Below are positions 18,064 to 27,841 of a stretch of DNA of 64,000 nucleotides, in pieces. A program made the translations under genes and the position numbers. The notes below the pieces were generated by a model, which worked only from the letters and a program-made list of their open reading frames with translations, was not told the DNA's origin and searched no databases. Each line of letters begins with the position of its first letter. Within the stretch, counting starts at the first letter, position 1. Source of the DNA: Steroidobacteraceae bacterium (GTDB lineage Bacteria > Pseudomonadota > Gammaproteobacteria > Steroidobacterales > Steroidobacteraceae); contig JAPZRU010000022.1 in assembly GCA_027531255.1 (NCBI GenBank), positions 1-64,000 on the forward strand, given 5' to 3'.

Positions 18064-18344
18064 ACTAGGCCTTCGTTGCGCAGTGTAGCGATGACGAGCG
18101 CGGCTCCAACTATCAGACCTGTCGTGGTGTAGAGCACGAACAGTCGAGCGTGCATCGGTCGATGCTTCGGCGCCGGCAAGATGGAAATCGCGCGATCAGT
18201 GATTCGTGCGATCCACGATCTATGAACGGCTGATAGAAGTAGTCCTAACGCCAACCCGGCCAGCGGCGGATGTACCCCCCAATGCTTCAGACCTGATCGA
18301 CGCTGAGATCGACGGATGCATGCAGGAATCGACGGTTCTTCAGA

Positions 18345-18509
18345 CATTCCTTGGCGGCGCTGGAGCCGCCACTCGTCGTTCTGCTCGAGCAGCACGGCGC
18401 CGACGAGGCGGATCACGGCGGCTTCGTTCGGGAACATGCCGACGACGTCGCTGCGGCGCTCGATCTCGGCGTTGAGGCGCTCCAGCGGGGTCGTGCTGTG
18501 GATCTTAGC
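18345..18509 (-). pseudogene. IS256-family transposase C-terminal fragment
   Basis: About 55 residues read [40 protein letters not shown] and [12 protein letters not shown]. This is the end of an IS256 transposase and is closely related to the copy at 284-1256 ([17 protein letters not shown]). The rest of the transposase is absent. The same frame continues from 18344 to 18054 into two hydrophobic stretches ([27 protein letters not shown]) that are not IS256-like, so the frame is a chimera. The retained catalytic Glu alone cannot support transposition. Confidence 0.75.
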
Positions 18510-18919
18510 CCGGCAGCGTCCGCCAGTGAAACCGAGGACGCCGCTCAGAGCGGGATGGCTCCCGCGAGTGCTGCCATCTTCTTCATGAAGACCTGCGGGG
18601 CGTTCGCACCCTGAGGTGCGCTCCACTCGCGAACGCCGGTGACGAGCGGGCCGCGTTGTCCCCGATCTTTAGCCGACACTCTCAGGAGATCGACTACGTG
18701 AATTCAATTTCGGGTGTCGGCAGGTTGGCGGGGAGACGAGAGGACTCGATAGCCCGACGACGCCCGGATCATCGAGAGAGCGGTACACTACCGGCCGGCG
18801 CCGATTCGCGAATCCGAGTCGCTGGCATCGTGGCGCTCGGCCATGTACGGCGCGAGTGCCCTTCGGATCGGCAGCCCTCGGTGGAGGCTCGTGCTCGATC
18901 AGATTGAACGACGGATGTG
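18510..18919. other. Intergenic region without a supported gene
   Basis: On the minus strand, a short frame ending at the TGA at 18545-18547 reads [20 protein letters not shown], which could be the tail of a lost gene. An 8-base inverted repeat (gccgacac at 18672, gtgtcggc at 18714) lies in the middle. I see nothing else until the DUF2238 gene. Confidence 0.5.
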
Positions 18920-19519
18920 ATGGGCTACCTGCTCTGGTTGCTTGCCGCTTTCAGCATCTTCTGGCTGGCCCTCGCGCTTCGCCCGCATGACCGCGTGGTC
19001 TGGCTGACCGAGAATGCCCTCACCGTTGCCACCGTCATCGCACTCGTGGCCACGTACCCGTCCTGGCCGGTCAGCGCGCTGTCGTACTCGCTCATCGCAG
19101 CGTTCCTGGTGCTGCACACGATCGGGGGCTACTACACCTACGTGCGTGTGCCCTACGACAAGGCGTCACGAGTTCTCTTCGGTTTCGAACTGGGCAAGCG
19201 TCTCGGCTGGCGACGCAACCACTACGACCGACTCGTTCACTTCTGCTACGGGCTTTTCGTCGCTTATCCAGCGTTCGAGATGCTGGAGCGCTACGCCCAG
19301 CCTACCGGCGCATGGAGCTACTTCCTGGCGCCAGCCCTGATCACGGCCACCAGCGTGGGGTTCGAAGTGTTCGAATGGTGGGCCGCGGAGTGGCTGGGCG
19401 GTGGCGCTGGCGCCGACTACCTCGGCGCACAGGGTGATGAGTGGGATGCCCACAAGGATATGGCACTGGCGACAGTCGGTGCGATCGCCACGATGGTCGT
19501 GACGGCCTTCGCAGCCTGA
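18920..19519 (+). CDS. YjdF/DUF2238 family inner-membrane protein
   Basis: The 200-residue product has about six membrane helices. It carries the DUF2238 signature residues: HTIGGYYTYVRVPYD, NHYDRLVHFCYGLF, GFEVFEWWAAEW and, near the end, GDEWDAHKDMALATVGA. Conserved His, Asp and Glu residues within the helices suggest a metal-binding or enzymatic pocket, but the family has no established function. A GTG three bases upstream of the chosen ATG is also possible. It converges with the ATPase gene, whose stop is 14 bases away. Confidence 0.85.
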   Translation: MGYLLWLLAAFSIFWLALALRPHDRVVWLTENALTVATVIALVATYPSWPVSALSYSLIAAFLVLHTIGGYYTYVRVPYDKASRVLFGFELGKRLGWRRNHYDRLVHFCYGLFVAYPAFEMLERYAQPTGAWSYFLAPALITATSVGFEVFEWWAAEWLGGGAGADYLGAQGDEWDAHKDMALATVGAIATMVVTAFAA

Positions 19520-19533
19520 CGCGACGATCGTGG

Positions 19534-22239
19534 TCAGCGTGGCCGCAGCGCCCGATACGCACGCAGCGCGAGCTTGCGCGCTTCGTCCAGCAGCAGGACG
19601 CTCGAAGCCACCGCTGCCGCAAGCGCCCAGTCGACCACGGCCAGATCCGTCGTGCCGAAGATCTCCTGCGCCGGCGTCCAGTGCACGACCAGCGCCTGGA
19701 GCGAAACGACCGCGGCCAGCGACAGCCAGAGCCAGCGGTTGCGGAAGAAGTTGCGGTTGAACGCCGTACCGTACTCGGCGCGCGCGTTGAACACATTGAA
19801 GAACTGGAACAGCACGAAACCGGTGAACGCCAGCGTGAGCGCGTAGACCTCGCCCTCAGGCCCCGCGTAGTAGAAGAGCGCGAGCGTGCCCACGGCCATC
19901 GTGAGGCCATAGAGGAACAGACGGGCTAGCCGCGGCGCGGTCAGGATGTGGGCGTCGGTCCTGCGCGGCGCTTCGTCCATCACGCCCGGCCGGGCCGGCT
20001 CCACGCCCAGGCTCATCGCTGGCGGGCCGTCCATGATGATGTTGATCCACAGTATCTGGATCGCGGTGAAGGGGGTCGGCCAGCCGAGCAGGCTGGCGCC
20101 GAGGACCGACTGGATCGCGCCCATGTTGGTCGACAACTGGAAGCGCACGAACCTCACGATATTGTCGTAGATCGCGCGGCCCTGCTCGACCGCACGCACG
20201 ATGCCGGCGAAGTTGTCGTCGGTCAGCACCATGGTGGCCGCTTCCTTGGCCACCTCGGTGCCGGTGACGCCCATCGCCACGCCGATGTCGGCGCTTTTCA
20301 ACGCCGGCGCGTCGTTGACGCCATCGCCGGTCATCGCGGCCACGTGGCCGTCGGCCTTGAGCGCCTGCACGATGCGAACCTTGTGCTCCGGAGCCACGCG
20401 GGCGAACACGGCGATGCGGTCGATGCGCTGCGCCAGCGCCTGCGCGCTCATGCCCTCGAGCTCGCGCCCCTCGATCACCTCGCCGTCGAGCCCGAGTTCG
20501 CGCGCGATCGCCGCGGCGGTGATCCGGTGGTCGCCGGTGATCATCTTGACCTGGATGCCGGCGCGGCGGCACAGGGCGATCGCGTCGCGCGCCTCGGGCC
20601 GAGGTGGATCGATGATGCCGACCAGTCCAGCGAAGCTGAGCTCGCCCACATGCCGCATCAGATCGCCGGCGGGGTCGAAGGCCCGCGCCGGGATCGTCTT
20701 CGACGCCACCGCCAGCACACGCATCGCCTGCGCCGCCATGGCTTCGTTCTCGCGCTGCCAGTGCGCGGCGTCCAGAGGGGCATCGCCGTCTGCAGCCCAT
20801 TGCCGGCTGGCGCGTGCCAGCAGCACGTCGGGTGCGCCCTTTACGTGCAGCCGAACCACCTCGCCGTCGTGGTGGAAGCTGGCCTGGAACTTGTACGCCG
20901 AGTCGAACGGAATCTCGGCGATCCGCGGGCAGCGCGCACGCAGCGGCTCGACCTCGACACCGCCCTTGGCAGCCAGCGCCAGCAGCGCGCCTTCGGTGGG
21001 ATCGCCGATCAGCTCGCCGTCGCGGATGCGGCTGTCGTTGGCCAGTACCGCAGGCCCGAGCAGCGGTACGAAGTCGGGCACGGCACCGCCGTCGAGCGCC
21101 GTGATCGCGCCGGTGCAGCCGTAGCCCTCGCCGGAGACCGTGAAGCGGCGACCCCGGTAGGCCACTGCGCGCGCGGTCATCTGGTTCATCGTCAGCGTAC
21201 CGGTCTTGTCCGAGCAGATCACCGTGGTGCAGCCGAGCGTTTCCACGGCGGCCAGCTTCTTGACGATGGTGCGATGCTGGGCCATGCGGTGCATGCCGAG
21301 AGCGAGCGTCACCGTCACCACGGCCGGCAGGCCTTCGGGAATCGCCGCCACCGCCAGTGCGATCGAGGTCAGCGCGATCTGCAACACCGGCTCGTCGCGC
21401 AGCAGGCCCAGGACGAAGATCAGGCCGATCACACTGCCGGCGATCAATGCCAGCTTGCGTCCGAGCGCGTCGAGCTGAGCCTGCAGCGGTGTGGGACCGG
21501 CTTCGGCGTCGGCGAGCATGCCCGACAGCCGCCCCATCTCCGTGGCCATGCCGGTGCCGGTGACCAGCAGCTCAGCGCGTCCGCGGGTGACCACCGTGTT
21601 CATGAAGGCCATGTTGGTGCGCTCGGCGAGCGGTGCCGCCGCCGCGATGACCTGGCCGGCGTCCTTGCCCACCGCGTGCGATTCGCCGGTGAGGGCAGCC
21701 TCGTCGATCTCCACGCTGTGGGTGGCCCACAGGCGGCCATCGGCCGGCACGCGGTTGCCGGCCTCCAGCAGCACGACGTCTCCCGCAACCAGCTGTACGG
21801 CAGGGATCTCGATCACCTCGCCGTCACGTCGCACGCGCGCCACCGGCGCCAGCATCTTCTTGAGCGCCGCCAGCGCGGCTTCTGCGCGGTGCTCCTGCCA
21901 GAACCCGAGCAGCGCGTTGAACAGCACCACGACCAGGATCACCACCGCGTCCTTGAAGTCGCCGATGGCACCCGCCAGCAGCGCGGCGCCGATCAGCACC
22001 AGGATCAGCACGCTGCGGAACTGATCGAGGAAGGCGAGCCATTTGGAGCGCGGCGGCTTCTCCGCCAGGCGGTTCTCGCCGTGGCGCTGAAGGCGGGAGG
22101 CGGCTTCGGCCCCATCGAGCCCGCGCGTCGCCTGCACCTCGAGTTGCGTCGCGACGCTGGCCACGTCCAGCGCGTGCCAGTGCCTGTGCCGAACTACGCT
22201 TTGCGACTCGGGGGCCCTTGGGTCGTGCAGTGCGGTCAT
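19534..22239 (-). CDS. P2-type cation-transporting ATPase
   Basis: The 901-residue protein starts with a cation-ATPase N-terminal domain (HWHALDVASVATQLEV, HGENRLAEKPPRS). It then shows the actuator motif AALTGES, the PEGLP transport-helix motif, the phosphorylation site SDKTGTLT, the hinge GDGVNDAPALKSADIG, and the C-terminal helices with LWINIIMDGPPA and LGVEPARPGVMDEAPRR. Ten membrane helices are expected. Motifs match the SERCA/P2A-like Ca2+ (or Na+/K+) branch, not heavy-metal P1B pumps, since no CPC motif is present. I start at the ATG at 22239; the same frame is open upstream because a uspA remnant lies in phase with it. Confidence 0.9.
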   Translation of the reverse strand: MTALHDPRAPESQSVVRHRHWHALDVASVATQLEVQATRGLDGAEAASRLQRHGENRLAEKPPRSKWLAFLDQFRSVLILVLIGAALLAGAIGDFKDAVVILVVVLFNALLGFWQEHRAEAALAALKKMLAPVARVRRDGEVIEIPAVQLVAGDVVLLEAGNRVPADGRLWATHSVEIDEAALTGESHAVGKDAGQVIAAAAPLAERTNMAFMNTVVTRGRAELLVTGTGMATEMGRLSGMLADAEAGPTPLQAQLDALGRKLALIAGSVIGLIFVLGLLRDEPVLQIALTSIALAVAAIPEGLPAVVTVTLALGMHRMAQHRTIVKKLAAVETLGCTTVICSDKTGTLTMNQMTARAVAYRGRRFTVSGEGYGCTGAITALDGGAVPDFVPLLGPAVLANDSRIRDGELIGDPTEGALLALAAKGGVEVEPLRARCPRIAEIPFDSAYKFQASFHHDGEVVRLHVKGAPDVLLARASRQWAADGDAPLDAAHWQRENEAMAAQAMRVLAVASKTIPARAFDPAGDLMRHVGELSFAGLVGIIDPPRPEARDAIALCRRAGIQVKMITGDHRITAAAIARELGLDGEVIEGRELEGMSAQALAQRIDRIAVFARVAPEHKVRIVQALKADGHVAAMTGDGVNDAPALKSADIGVAMGVTGTEVAKEAATMVLTDDNFAGIVRAVEQGRAIYDNIVRFVRFQLSTNMGAIQSVLGASLLGWPTPFTAIQILWINIIMDGPPAMSLGVEPARPGVMDEAPRRTDAHILTAPRLARLFLYGLTMAVGTLALFYYAGPEGEVYALTLAFTGFVLFQFFNVFNARAEYGTAFNRNFFRNRWLWLSLAAVVSLQALVVHWTPAQEIFGTTDLAVVDWALAAAVASSVLLLDEARKLALRAYRALRPR

Positions 22240-22776
22240 CGATCGTTCCCTGTGCCCTGCCCGGACGGCGGGAACATCCCGCGCAGCGCCACCACTTCCC
22301 GAGCGCTCCAACTGTTCGTGGCTTCGCCGCTCCCACGGCGCGCGCACCAGCAGCACGGGAACCGGCGACGTGCGCACGACCGACTCCGCGTCGCTGCCGA
22401 GCACCATCCGCCGCAGGCCGCGGCGGCCATGCGTCCCGAGCACGACCAGATCCGCGCGCCAGCGGACCGCCTCGTCCGCGAGCACGTCGCCGATCGATCG
22501 GCCGACCGTCTCCACCAGTTAGGCCTCGGCCGCGACGCCCGCCGCCTCCGCGGCGGCGCGCGCCGTCGCAACGAACTGCTCGCCGTGGCGACACGCTTCC
22601 GCCAGCACCGCGTTCAGATACGCGGCCTCGGGGACGCCGGCAAACAGCGCCGGCTCGCCGAGCACGTGCACGATCCGAAGCTTCGCGCCGCCCTGCCGGG
22701 CGAGCCGCACCGCCTCAGCGAGCCCGCGCTGACTCGCCGCGCTGCCATCCACTCCCACCAGGATCCGCCGCTACGT
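22240..22776 (-). pseudogene. Universal stress protein (UspA) gene with nonsense codons
   Basis: The frame reads ACG-TAG, then RRILVGVDGSAASQRGLAEA, KLRIVHVLGEPALF, and FVATARAAAEAAGVAAEA. A TAA at 22519-22521 follows, then LVETVGRSIGDVLADEAVRW and ADLVVLGTHGRRGLRRMVLG with SPVPVLLVRAP. Except for the stops, this is a normal single-domain UspA with the ATP-binding G-x2-G-x9-G region. Two in-frame stops, one where the start codon area should be, indicate a dead gene. After the UspA domain the frame stays open into the ATPase gene. The intact two-domain Usp gene upstream may have made this copy dispensable. Confidence 0.8.
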
Positions 22777-22820
22777 CGTGCGCCCTCGCTGAGCCCGGCA
22801 GGGGCCGGCCGGCGTTCGCA

Positions 22821-23681
22821 CTACCCCGGGCCGGAAGCGGCCGGCGCTTTCGCGACCCAGACCGCGCAGCGGCTGTCGCGAAGCACCTGCTCCGCCATGC
22901 TGCCGAGCACGAACTCCCGTGCGCCCCCGCTCCCGCGTTGGCCGATCGCGATCAGGTCTGCACCGACGGATTCGGCGAAATCGACGAGCCCGGCGCGTGC
23001 GCCGCGATGACGGTGGAGTTCACCGGTCACGACGAGGTGCGGATGACGCTCGCGGACGGCAGCCACCGCGGCGTCGAGTCGGCGCTGCGTTACCTCCACG
23101 TCGGTCCCGAACGGACCGACGACGTGCACGACGTACAGCGGCACGCGGTCGCGCGCGGCGAGCGCCGCGGCGGCGTCGAGCGCACGCGCCGCGGCCGGCG
23201 AGAAGTCTGTGCCGACCACCACGCGGCTCAGCCGCAGCGGGTGCACGTCGTCGCGGACGATCAGCACGTCGACCGCCAGTTCGCGCACGGCTGCGGCAGC
23301 GAAGCTCCCGAGTCCCACGTTCGGCGAGCCCGTGCCCGTCGCACCCAGCACGACCAGGTCGGCCGGGCACCGCTCGAGCATCCGCCGCAGACCGTCGCGA
23401 CGATCAGCGACCTCGACGTCGAGCTCGCTCGCGGCGGCGCCCGCAACGTCCTGCCGGAACGTGTCCCAGTGCCGTCTGGCATCCGCAATCAAGCTGTCCA
23501 CGATCGCCAGCTGCTCGGGCCGCAGTCGCTCGCGGGGACCAGGCCCCGGACCGACGGTGTCCACTACGTGCACCGCACGGACTCTCCCGCCGGCATCCTT
23601 CGCGAGGCGCTGCGCCCAGCGCAGCGCCATCGCGGACGGAGCCGAGAAGTCGACGGCGACGGCAATCGTGCTGAACTCCAT
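22821..23681 (-). CDS. Tandem universal stress protein (two Usp domains)
   Basis: The 286-residue protein contains two UspA folds. Domain 1 (about 1-140) begins FSTIAVAVDFSAPSAMALRW and ends with LVVLGATGTGSPNVGLGSFA and VDVLIVRDD. Domain 2 (about 148-286) begins SRVVVGTDFSPAAARALDAA and ends IAIGQRGSGGAREFVLGSMA with CAVWVAK. Both retain the G-x2-G-x9-G/S nucleotide loop in slightly varied form. The start at 23681 is supported by an AGGGGAG ribosome-binding site nine bases upstream. Upstream ATG codons lack this. Tandem Usp proteins are cytoplasmic nucleotide-binding stress proteins. Its closeness to a P-type ATPase hints at ion stress, without proof. Confidence 0.88.
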   Translation of the reverse strand: MEFSTIAVAVDFSAPSAMALRWAQRLAKDAGGRVRAVHVVDTVGPGPGPRERLRPEQLAIVDSLIADARRHWDTFRQDVAGAAASELDVEVADRRDGLRRMLERCPADLVVLGATGTGSPNVGLGSFAAAAVRELAVDVLIVRDDVHPLRLSRVVVGTDFSPAAARALDAAAALAARDRVPLYVVHVVGPFGTDVEVTQRRLDAAVAAVRERHPHLVVTGELHRHRGARAGLVDFAESVGADLIAIGQRGSGGAREFVLGSMAEQVLRDSRCAVWVAKAPAASGPG

Positions 23682-24493
23682 GTCGAAGTACTCCCCTACA
23701 TCGAAACGCCTGAGTATAGATTGCATCGGGGCACGGCGTCGGTTCCGCGATCGCACGTCGCGCAGCGCGGAGAGCGGAGACGAGAACGTCGCCGCGCGTT
23801 GGCGCTGAAGCCCTCGGTTCCTCGGGGTACGCACCGGGGTACTTGCACACCACCGAGGTCGAGAGGGTCACCGGGTCAACGGGATACGCTCGACTTCGAG
23901 TCCAACCCGGGCCGATGACGACCCGCGGCCCGGTGAAGACCGAGGACCGTCGACCACCGTGATCGTCGCACGCTGCCGGCGCAGCGCGTGCTCGTCACGC
24001 CGCGCCAGCGCCGCGGCTGAAGTCCACACCCCCATGCCGCGCCGCCGCATCGCGTCCGCCGACCGATCCGCTCCGCGATCGAGTGCCCGGGCACGTCGTC
24101 GAGCGGACCCGCCACGCGCCGGCCGGTCGTCCGCTCGCCCGGGCCGTGTTCCTCCCGGCGGGTGCGGCGCGCATCGCGGAGCCGCGAGGGTCGGACAGAC
24201 GGCCTATGCCGCGCCTTCCAGACCCGTGGCCCCGCGTCGTTCGCGCGCGGCGGACGCGAGGTCGACGGCGTCGAGCGGCATCCGGCCCACCGGACCAGGT
24301 TGCCGCATCGCGGCCGAGGACCGGCTCCGGGACTCAGGGAACAGCGAAGCGTCTGGATGTGCCGTGATAGCCTCTCGGTAACGGACCGGCGCGGGATCTG
24401 GCGGCAGCGCTCGATGCTTCACGAGGGTCGGCGTATCGCATGCCGCCTCAGCCCGTGCGCCGTGACGTCTCTCTCAGGGTGGAGGACGCCTGC
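23682..24493. other. Intergenic stretch without a supported gene (about 810 bp)
   Basis: Several short frames exist on both strands, but they are Arg/Pro/Ala-rich, lack recognisable motifs and have no ribosome-binding sites. Promoters for the divergent Usp and LamG-like genes should lie at its ends. A GGAGGA site at 24481-24486 serves the gene at 24494. Confidence 0.5.
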
Positions 24494-25378
24494 ATGAACG
24501 AAGCACCCGCCGCGCGGGCCGGAACCGCCGCCGATCGCATCGCGAGGGCCGCCGTTGCCTGCATGGCCCTCGTTGCACTCGCAGCCCAGGGCGACGAGCC
24601 GGGCTCGACCGACTCGTCGTGGACGGTGATCGACCTCCAGCAACTCGCGCAGTTCGCAACCCGCGATGCCGTCGTGACCGCGGCTCCCGACCGGGGGCCC
24701 GGCGTCATCCGGGTGAGCGCGGTCGACGATCCGTGGCCGGTATTCGACTACCCGGGCCTCGGCCGGCAGATGTGCGACAACTGCACCTTCATCCACCTGA
24801 GGGGCGTCACCTTCGACGACGGCATCATCGAGGTCGACATCAACAGCCAGAGAACCGTCGCCGAGGACCGGGAACAGAAAGGGTTCGCAGGCCTGATCTT
24901 CAATCTCGATCCGGCGATGAGAAGCTGGGAGTCGGTCTATTTCCGCCCGCACTACATGGTGGAGGCCGGCGGGGAAGGCAAGTCCGTGCAGTACGTCCGC
25001 ATGCCCGGGGAGAACTGGTTCTTCCTGCGTGGCGGCAGCGCCGCCCTCAAGGACGGCGAACTGGTGGACACCACCAACTACCAGGAAGTGGACGTGGACA
25101 AGCCGTCGAAGTACGAAGGCACAGCGAAGGGGATCGCGCCCGGCCAGTGGTTCACCGCTCGCATCGTCGTCGCCGGAGACGAGGTCGTCGCCTTCGTGCG
25201 CCCGGAAGGCGCCCGGGAGTTCTCGCGGGTGCTGAGGGTGGATTCATTCAACGAGCCGGCGGCGACGGGGCTCATCGGGTTCTACACCGAGCCCCTCAAC
25301 ACGACGTTCTTCAGGAATGCGAGGTACCTGCGCATGAGCGCGCAGGAAGCCGCAGCCTGGCTCGCCCGGGAGCCCTGA
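24494..25378 (+). CDS. Exported LamG/DUF1080-like protein
   Basis: The ATG at 24494 is seven bases after GGAGGA, which decides the start. Residues 1-32 form a signal peptide (AAVACMALVALAAQG). The mature protein resembles concanavalin-type sandwich domains (LamG, or the DUF1080/3-keto-disaccharide hydrolase group): LRGVTFDDGIIEVDINSQ, FAGLIFNLDP, SWESVYFRPHY, APGQWFTARIVVAGDEVVAF and ATGLIGFYTEPLNTTFFRNA. A Cys pair (MCDNC) may form a disulfide. The family includes sugar-binding and hydrolytic proteins; no catalytic residue can be named. It precedes a Tat-exported hydrolase on the same strand, so both may act on the same extracytoplasmic substrate. Confidence 0.75.
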   Translation: MNEAPAARAGTAADRIARAAVACMALVALAAQGDEPGSTDSSWTVIDLQQLAQFATRDAVVTAAPDRGPGVIRVSAVDDPWPVFDYPGLGRQMCDNCTFIHLRGVTFDDGIIEVDINSQRTVAEDREQKGFAGLIFNLDPAMRSWESVYFRPHYMVEAGGEGKSVQYVRMPGENWFFLRGGSAALKDGELVDTTNYQEVDVDKPSKYEGTAKGIAPGQWFTARIVVAGDEVVAFVRPEGAREFSRVLRVDSFNEPAATGLIGFYTEPLNTTFFRNARYLRMSAQEAAAWLAREP

Positions 25379-25576
25379 AGTCGCTCGCATGCGGACCCGG
25401 CGGCGCCGGGTTCGCGGTCCACACCCGCTGCGTCGAGTCGCGCCGCCGGACCCGAGCGTCGGCCTTGGGTTTCATTTAGGAATTCGGACGCCTCGCTTAG
25501 GACGATGGTGAGTCCGCCTCCCCTCCTCCAGGCCATGGCGTAGCTTCGGCGAGAGTCGCATTCCGGAGGGAATCGC

Positions 25577-27679
25577 ATGAAGAGCTCGCGCAGGGATTTC
25601 ATCCGCTCGGCGGCCGCGGCGGCAGCCGTGGCCGGCTGGTACAGGCCGGCGTGGTCGGCGACGCCGGTTCGGGCACCGGCGCCGGTGCACGGCATCAGGA
25701 CGATCGAGAACGAGTGGATCCCGATGCCGGACGGCGTGCGGCTCGCCGCCCGGATCTTCATGCCCGAAGGCGCCCTGGAGGCGCCGGTCGGCGCGGTGCT
25801 CGAGTACCTCCCCTACAGCAAGCGCAAGGGCTATCGCCGGGTCGACGATCGCACGGCCTCGTGGCTGGTGCCGAGGGGCTTCGCGTTAGTGCGGGTCGAC
25901 GTGCGCGGCACCGGCGAGTCCGGCGGCATCATCCAGAACGAGTACGACCTGCCCGAGCAGGCCGACGCCGCGCCGCTGATCCGCTGGATCTCGCGGCAGC
26001 CGTGGTGCAACGGCAAGGTCGGCATGCGCGGCATCTCCTACGGCTCGATCAATTCGTTCCAGGCCGCGGCCAAGGGTATCCCCGAACTGCAGGCGATCGT
26101 CGCCTCGATGGGTACGGAGAACGGCTATACGGACGACGTACACACGCTCGGCGGCTGCGTGATCAACGAGAAGGTCGTCTGGGGCACGATCTGGAAGCAG
26201 ATCATGATCAGTCCCCCGGACCCCGAGTTGGTCGGCGAGCGCTGGCGCGAAATCTGGCTCGAGCGGCTGCGCGCGCAGGTCCCGCTGGTCTCCGAGTGGA
26301 TGCGCCACCAACTCGTCGACCAGTACTGGCGCGACCGGATCCTGACCGACTACTCCAAGGTGAAGTGCGCGGTCTACGTGATCGGCGGCCAGACGGATTC
26401 CTACATCAACACGGTGCCGCGAACGCTCGAGCGGCTGTCCTGCCCGCGCAAGGGCATAGTGGGACCGTGGGGCCACGACTGGCCGAACGAAGGCGATCCC
26501 GGCCCGAGCATCGACTGGGCGGTGGAGGAATCGCGCTGGTGGGACTACTGGCTGAACGGCAACGACAACGGGATCATGAGCGAGCCGATGCTCCGGACCT
26601 ACGTGGCCGACGGCATGGTCCGGCAGCACCATCCCAATGACATCCCGGGACGCTGGGTCGCGGAAGAACGCTGGCCGTCGCCGTCGATCCAGACGCGCCG
26701 CCTGTACGCGAGCCCGGGAAACGCGCTGCAGGCGAGCGCACCCGCGCCCGCGCGGCTCGCCGTCCCTGGGGAGCTGGCCATCGGCACGGCCATCCCCCTG
26801 CTGTCGCCGATCGACATGGCCCAGCAGGCGCCGACCGAGCAATCCGTGGACGACCGCCTCTCGCTGGTCTTCGAGTCGGCGCCGCTCGAGTCGGACATCG
26901 ACATCGTCGGTCGACCCGTGCTGCGGCTCTCCTTCGTCGCCGACAAGCCGATCGCGAAGCTTGCCGTCCGGCTGAACGAGGTCGCGCCCGATGGCCGCTC
27001 GTGGCTGCTCACGTACGGCGCACGCAACCTCGCGCACAACTCGGACCACACGGCCTACGTGCCCATCGTGCCGGGCAGGGAACAGGCGCAGGACGTGCCG
27101 CTGAACTACATCTCGCGTCGGGTCAGGAAGGGCTGGCGCCTGCGCCTGTCCATCTCGCAGAGCCAGTGGCCGATCGTCTGGCCCGTCCCGGAGGCGGTGG
27201 CGCTGCAACTGGTGGCGGGCCCGACGGCCATCGACATACCGGTGCGCCCGACGCCCAGCCGCGAGCTGCCGATGCCGATACGCACCCTGGGTGACGACAA
27301 GAAACCCGCAGCCAATCCCGGGCACGACGGCTTCGAGCCCATCGTGAAATTCGAAGGTCCCGCGGGCTCGCGCCGCGCCTCCTTCGCGTCTGCCTCGCCG
27401 CTGGAGCTCTCCCCGCTCGCGGCGATCCGCATGCGCATCGGCTCGGGGCTGTCGGTGGAAGCGTCGATCCGCGAGGACGAAGTGAACTCCTACCGCATCG
27501 CGTTCACGTCGGAGAACGCCGCGGAACGCGACGGCTGGAAGGCGGCGGCGAAGGTTGCCACCACGATGACCTCGACGCCGACCCATTTCGTCGTCGAGGA
27601 GAGCATCGAGGCGTGGCACGACGGCGAGAAGATCCACGAGGCGCGCTGGAGCAACCGAATCCGGCGGGACGGAAACTAG
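25577..27679 (+). CDS. Tat-exported CocE/NonD (S15) family hydrolase
   Basis: The 700-residue protein starts with a twin-arginine signal (SRRDFIRS, then an Ala-rich core) and follows a GGAGGG site. The alpha/beta-hydrolase domain has the oxyanion/strand segment YLPYSKRKGYR, the loop VRVDVRGTGESGG, the nucleophile elbow MRGISYGSINSF (Ser in G-I-S-Y-G), and GPWGHDWPNEGDPG bearing the likely catalytic His. The Asp is probably in the GGQTDSYINT region. The C-terminal X-Pro dipeptidyl-peptidase jelly-roll domain follows (WLLTYGARNLAHN). Such enzymes cleave esters or amides, e.g. cocaine esterase and acyl-amino-acid acylases. Substrate is unknown; the permease gene downstream suggests that a hydrolysis product is imported. 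Confidence 0.88.
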   Translation: MKSSRRDFIRSAAAAAAVAGWYRPAWSATPVRAPAPVHGIRTIENEWIPMPDGVRLAARIFMPEGALEAPVGAVLEYLPYSKRKGYRRVDDRTASWLVPRGFALVRVDVRGTGESGGIIQNEYDLPEQADAAPLIRWISRQPWCNGKVGMRGISYGSINSFQAAAKGIPELQAIVASMGTENGYTDDVHTLGGCVINEKVVWGTIWKQIMISPPDPELVGERWREIWLERLRAQVPLVSEWMRHQLVDQYWRDRILTDYSKVKCAVYVIGGQTDSYINTVPRTLERLSCPRKGIVGPWGHDWPNEGDPGPSIDWAVEESRWWDYWLNGNDNGIMSEPMLRTYVADGMVRQHHPNDIPGRWVAEERWPSPSIQTRRLYASPGNALQASAPAPARLAVPGELAIGTAIPLLSPIDMAQQAPTEQSVDDRLSLVFESAPLESDIDIVGRPVLRLSFVADKPIAKLAVRLNEVAPDGRSWLLTYGARNLAHNSDHTAYVPIVPGREQAQDVPLNYISRRVRKGWRLRLSISQSQWPIVWPVPEAVALQLVAGPTAIDIPVRPTPSRELPMPIRTLGDDKKPAANPGHDGFEPIVKFEGPAGSRRASFASASPLELSPLAAIRMRIGSGLSVEASIREDEVNSYRIAFTSENAAERDGWKAAAKVATTMTSTPTHFVVEESIEAWHDGEKIHEARWSNRIRRDGN

Positions 27680-27841
27680 CCCTCCCCGGCGGGCGAGGGA
27701 GGGGTCGCCGACGCTGCACGCCGCAACCGCGGTACGGGGACCCGGGGCGAAGTCGCGCTCGAGGTCCGGTTCGCCGACCCGGCAGGCTGCCGCCGAGGAG
27801 ATGCCTTTGACACGTGCGCGGGCCGCCGCAGGGGTGCCGAA

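Noticed and set aside
18672..18721. Inverted repeat gccgacac/gtgtcggc as an operator
   Set aside because: Eight-base arms about 34 bases apart occur readily by chance in GC-rich DNA, and it is 200 bases from the nearest start.
19534..22515. A single UspA-ATPase fusion protein of 993 residues
   Set aside because: The UspA half is separated from its own start by a TAA at 22519, and the ATPase has a proper start at 22239. The open frame between them is remnant sequence.
23868..24115. Short minus-strand frames in the gap between the Usp and LamG-like genes
   Set aside because: Two overlapping frames in different phases are Arg/Gly-rich and resemble chance open frames in GC-rich DNA.
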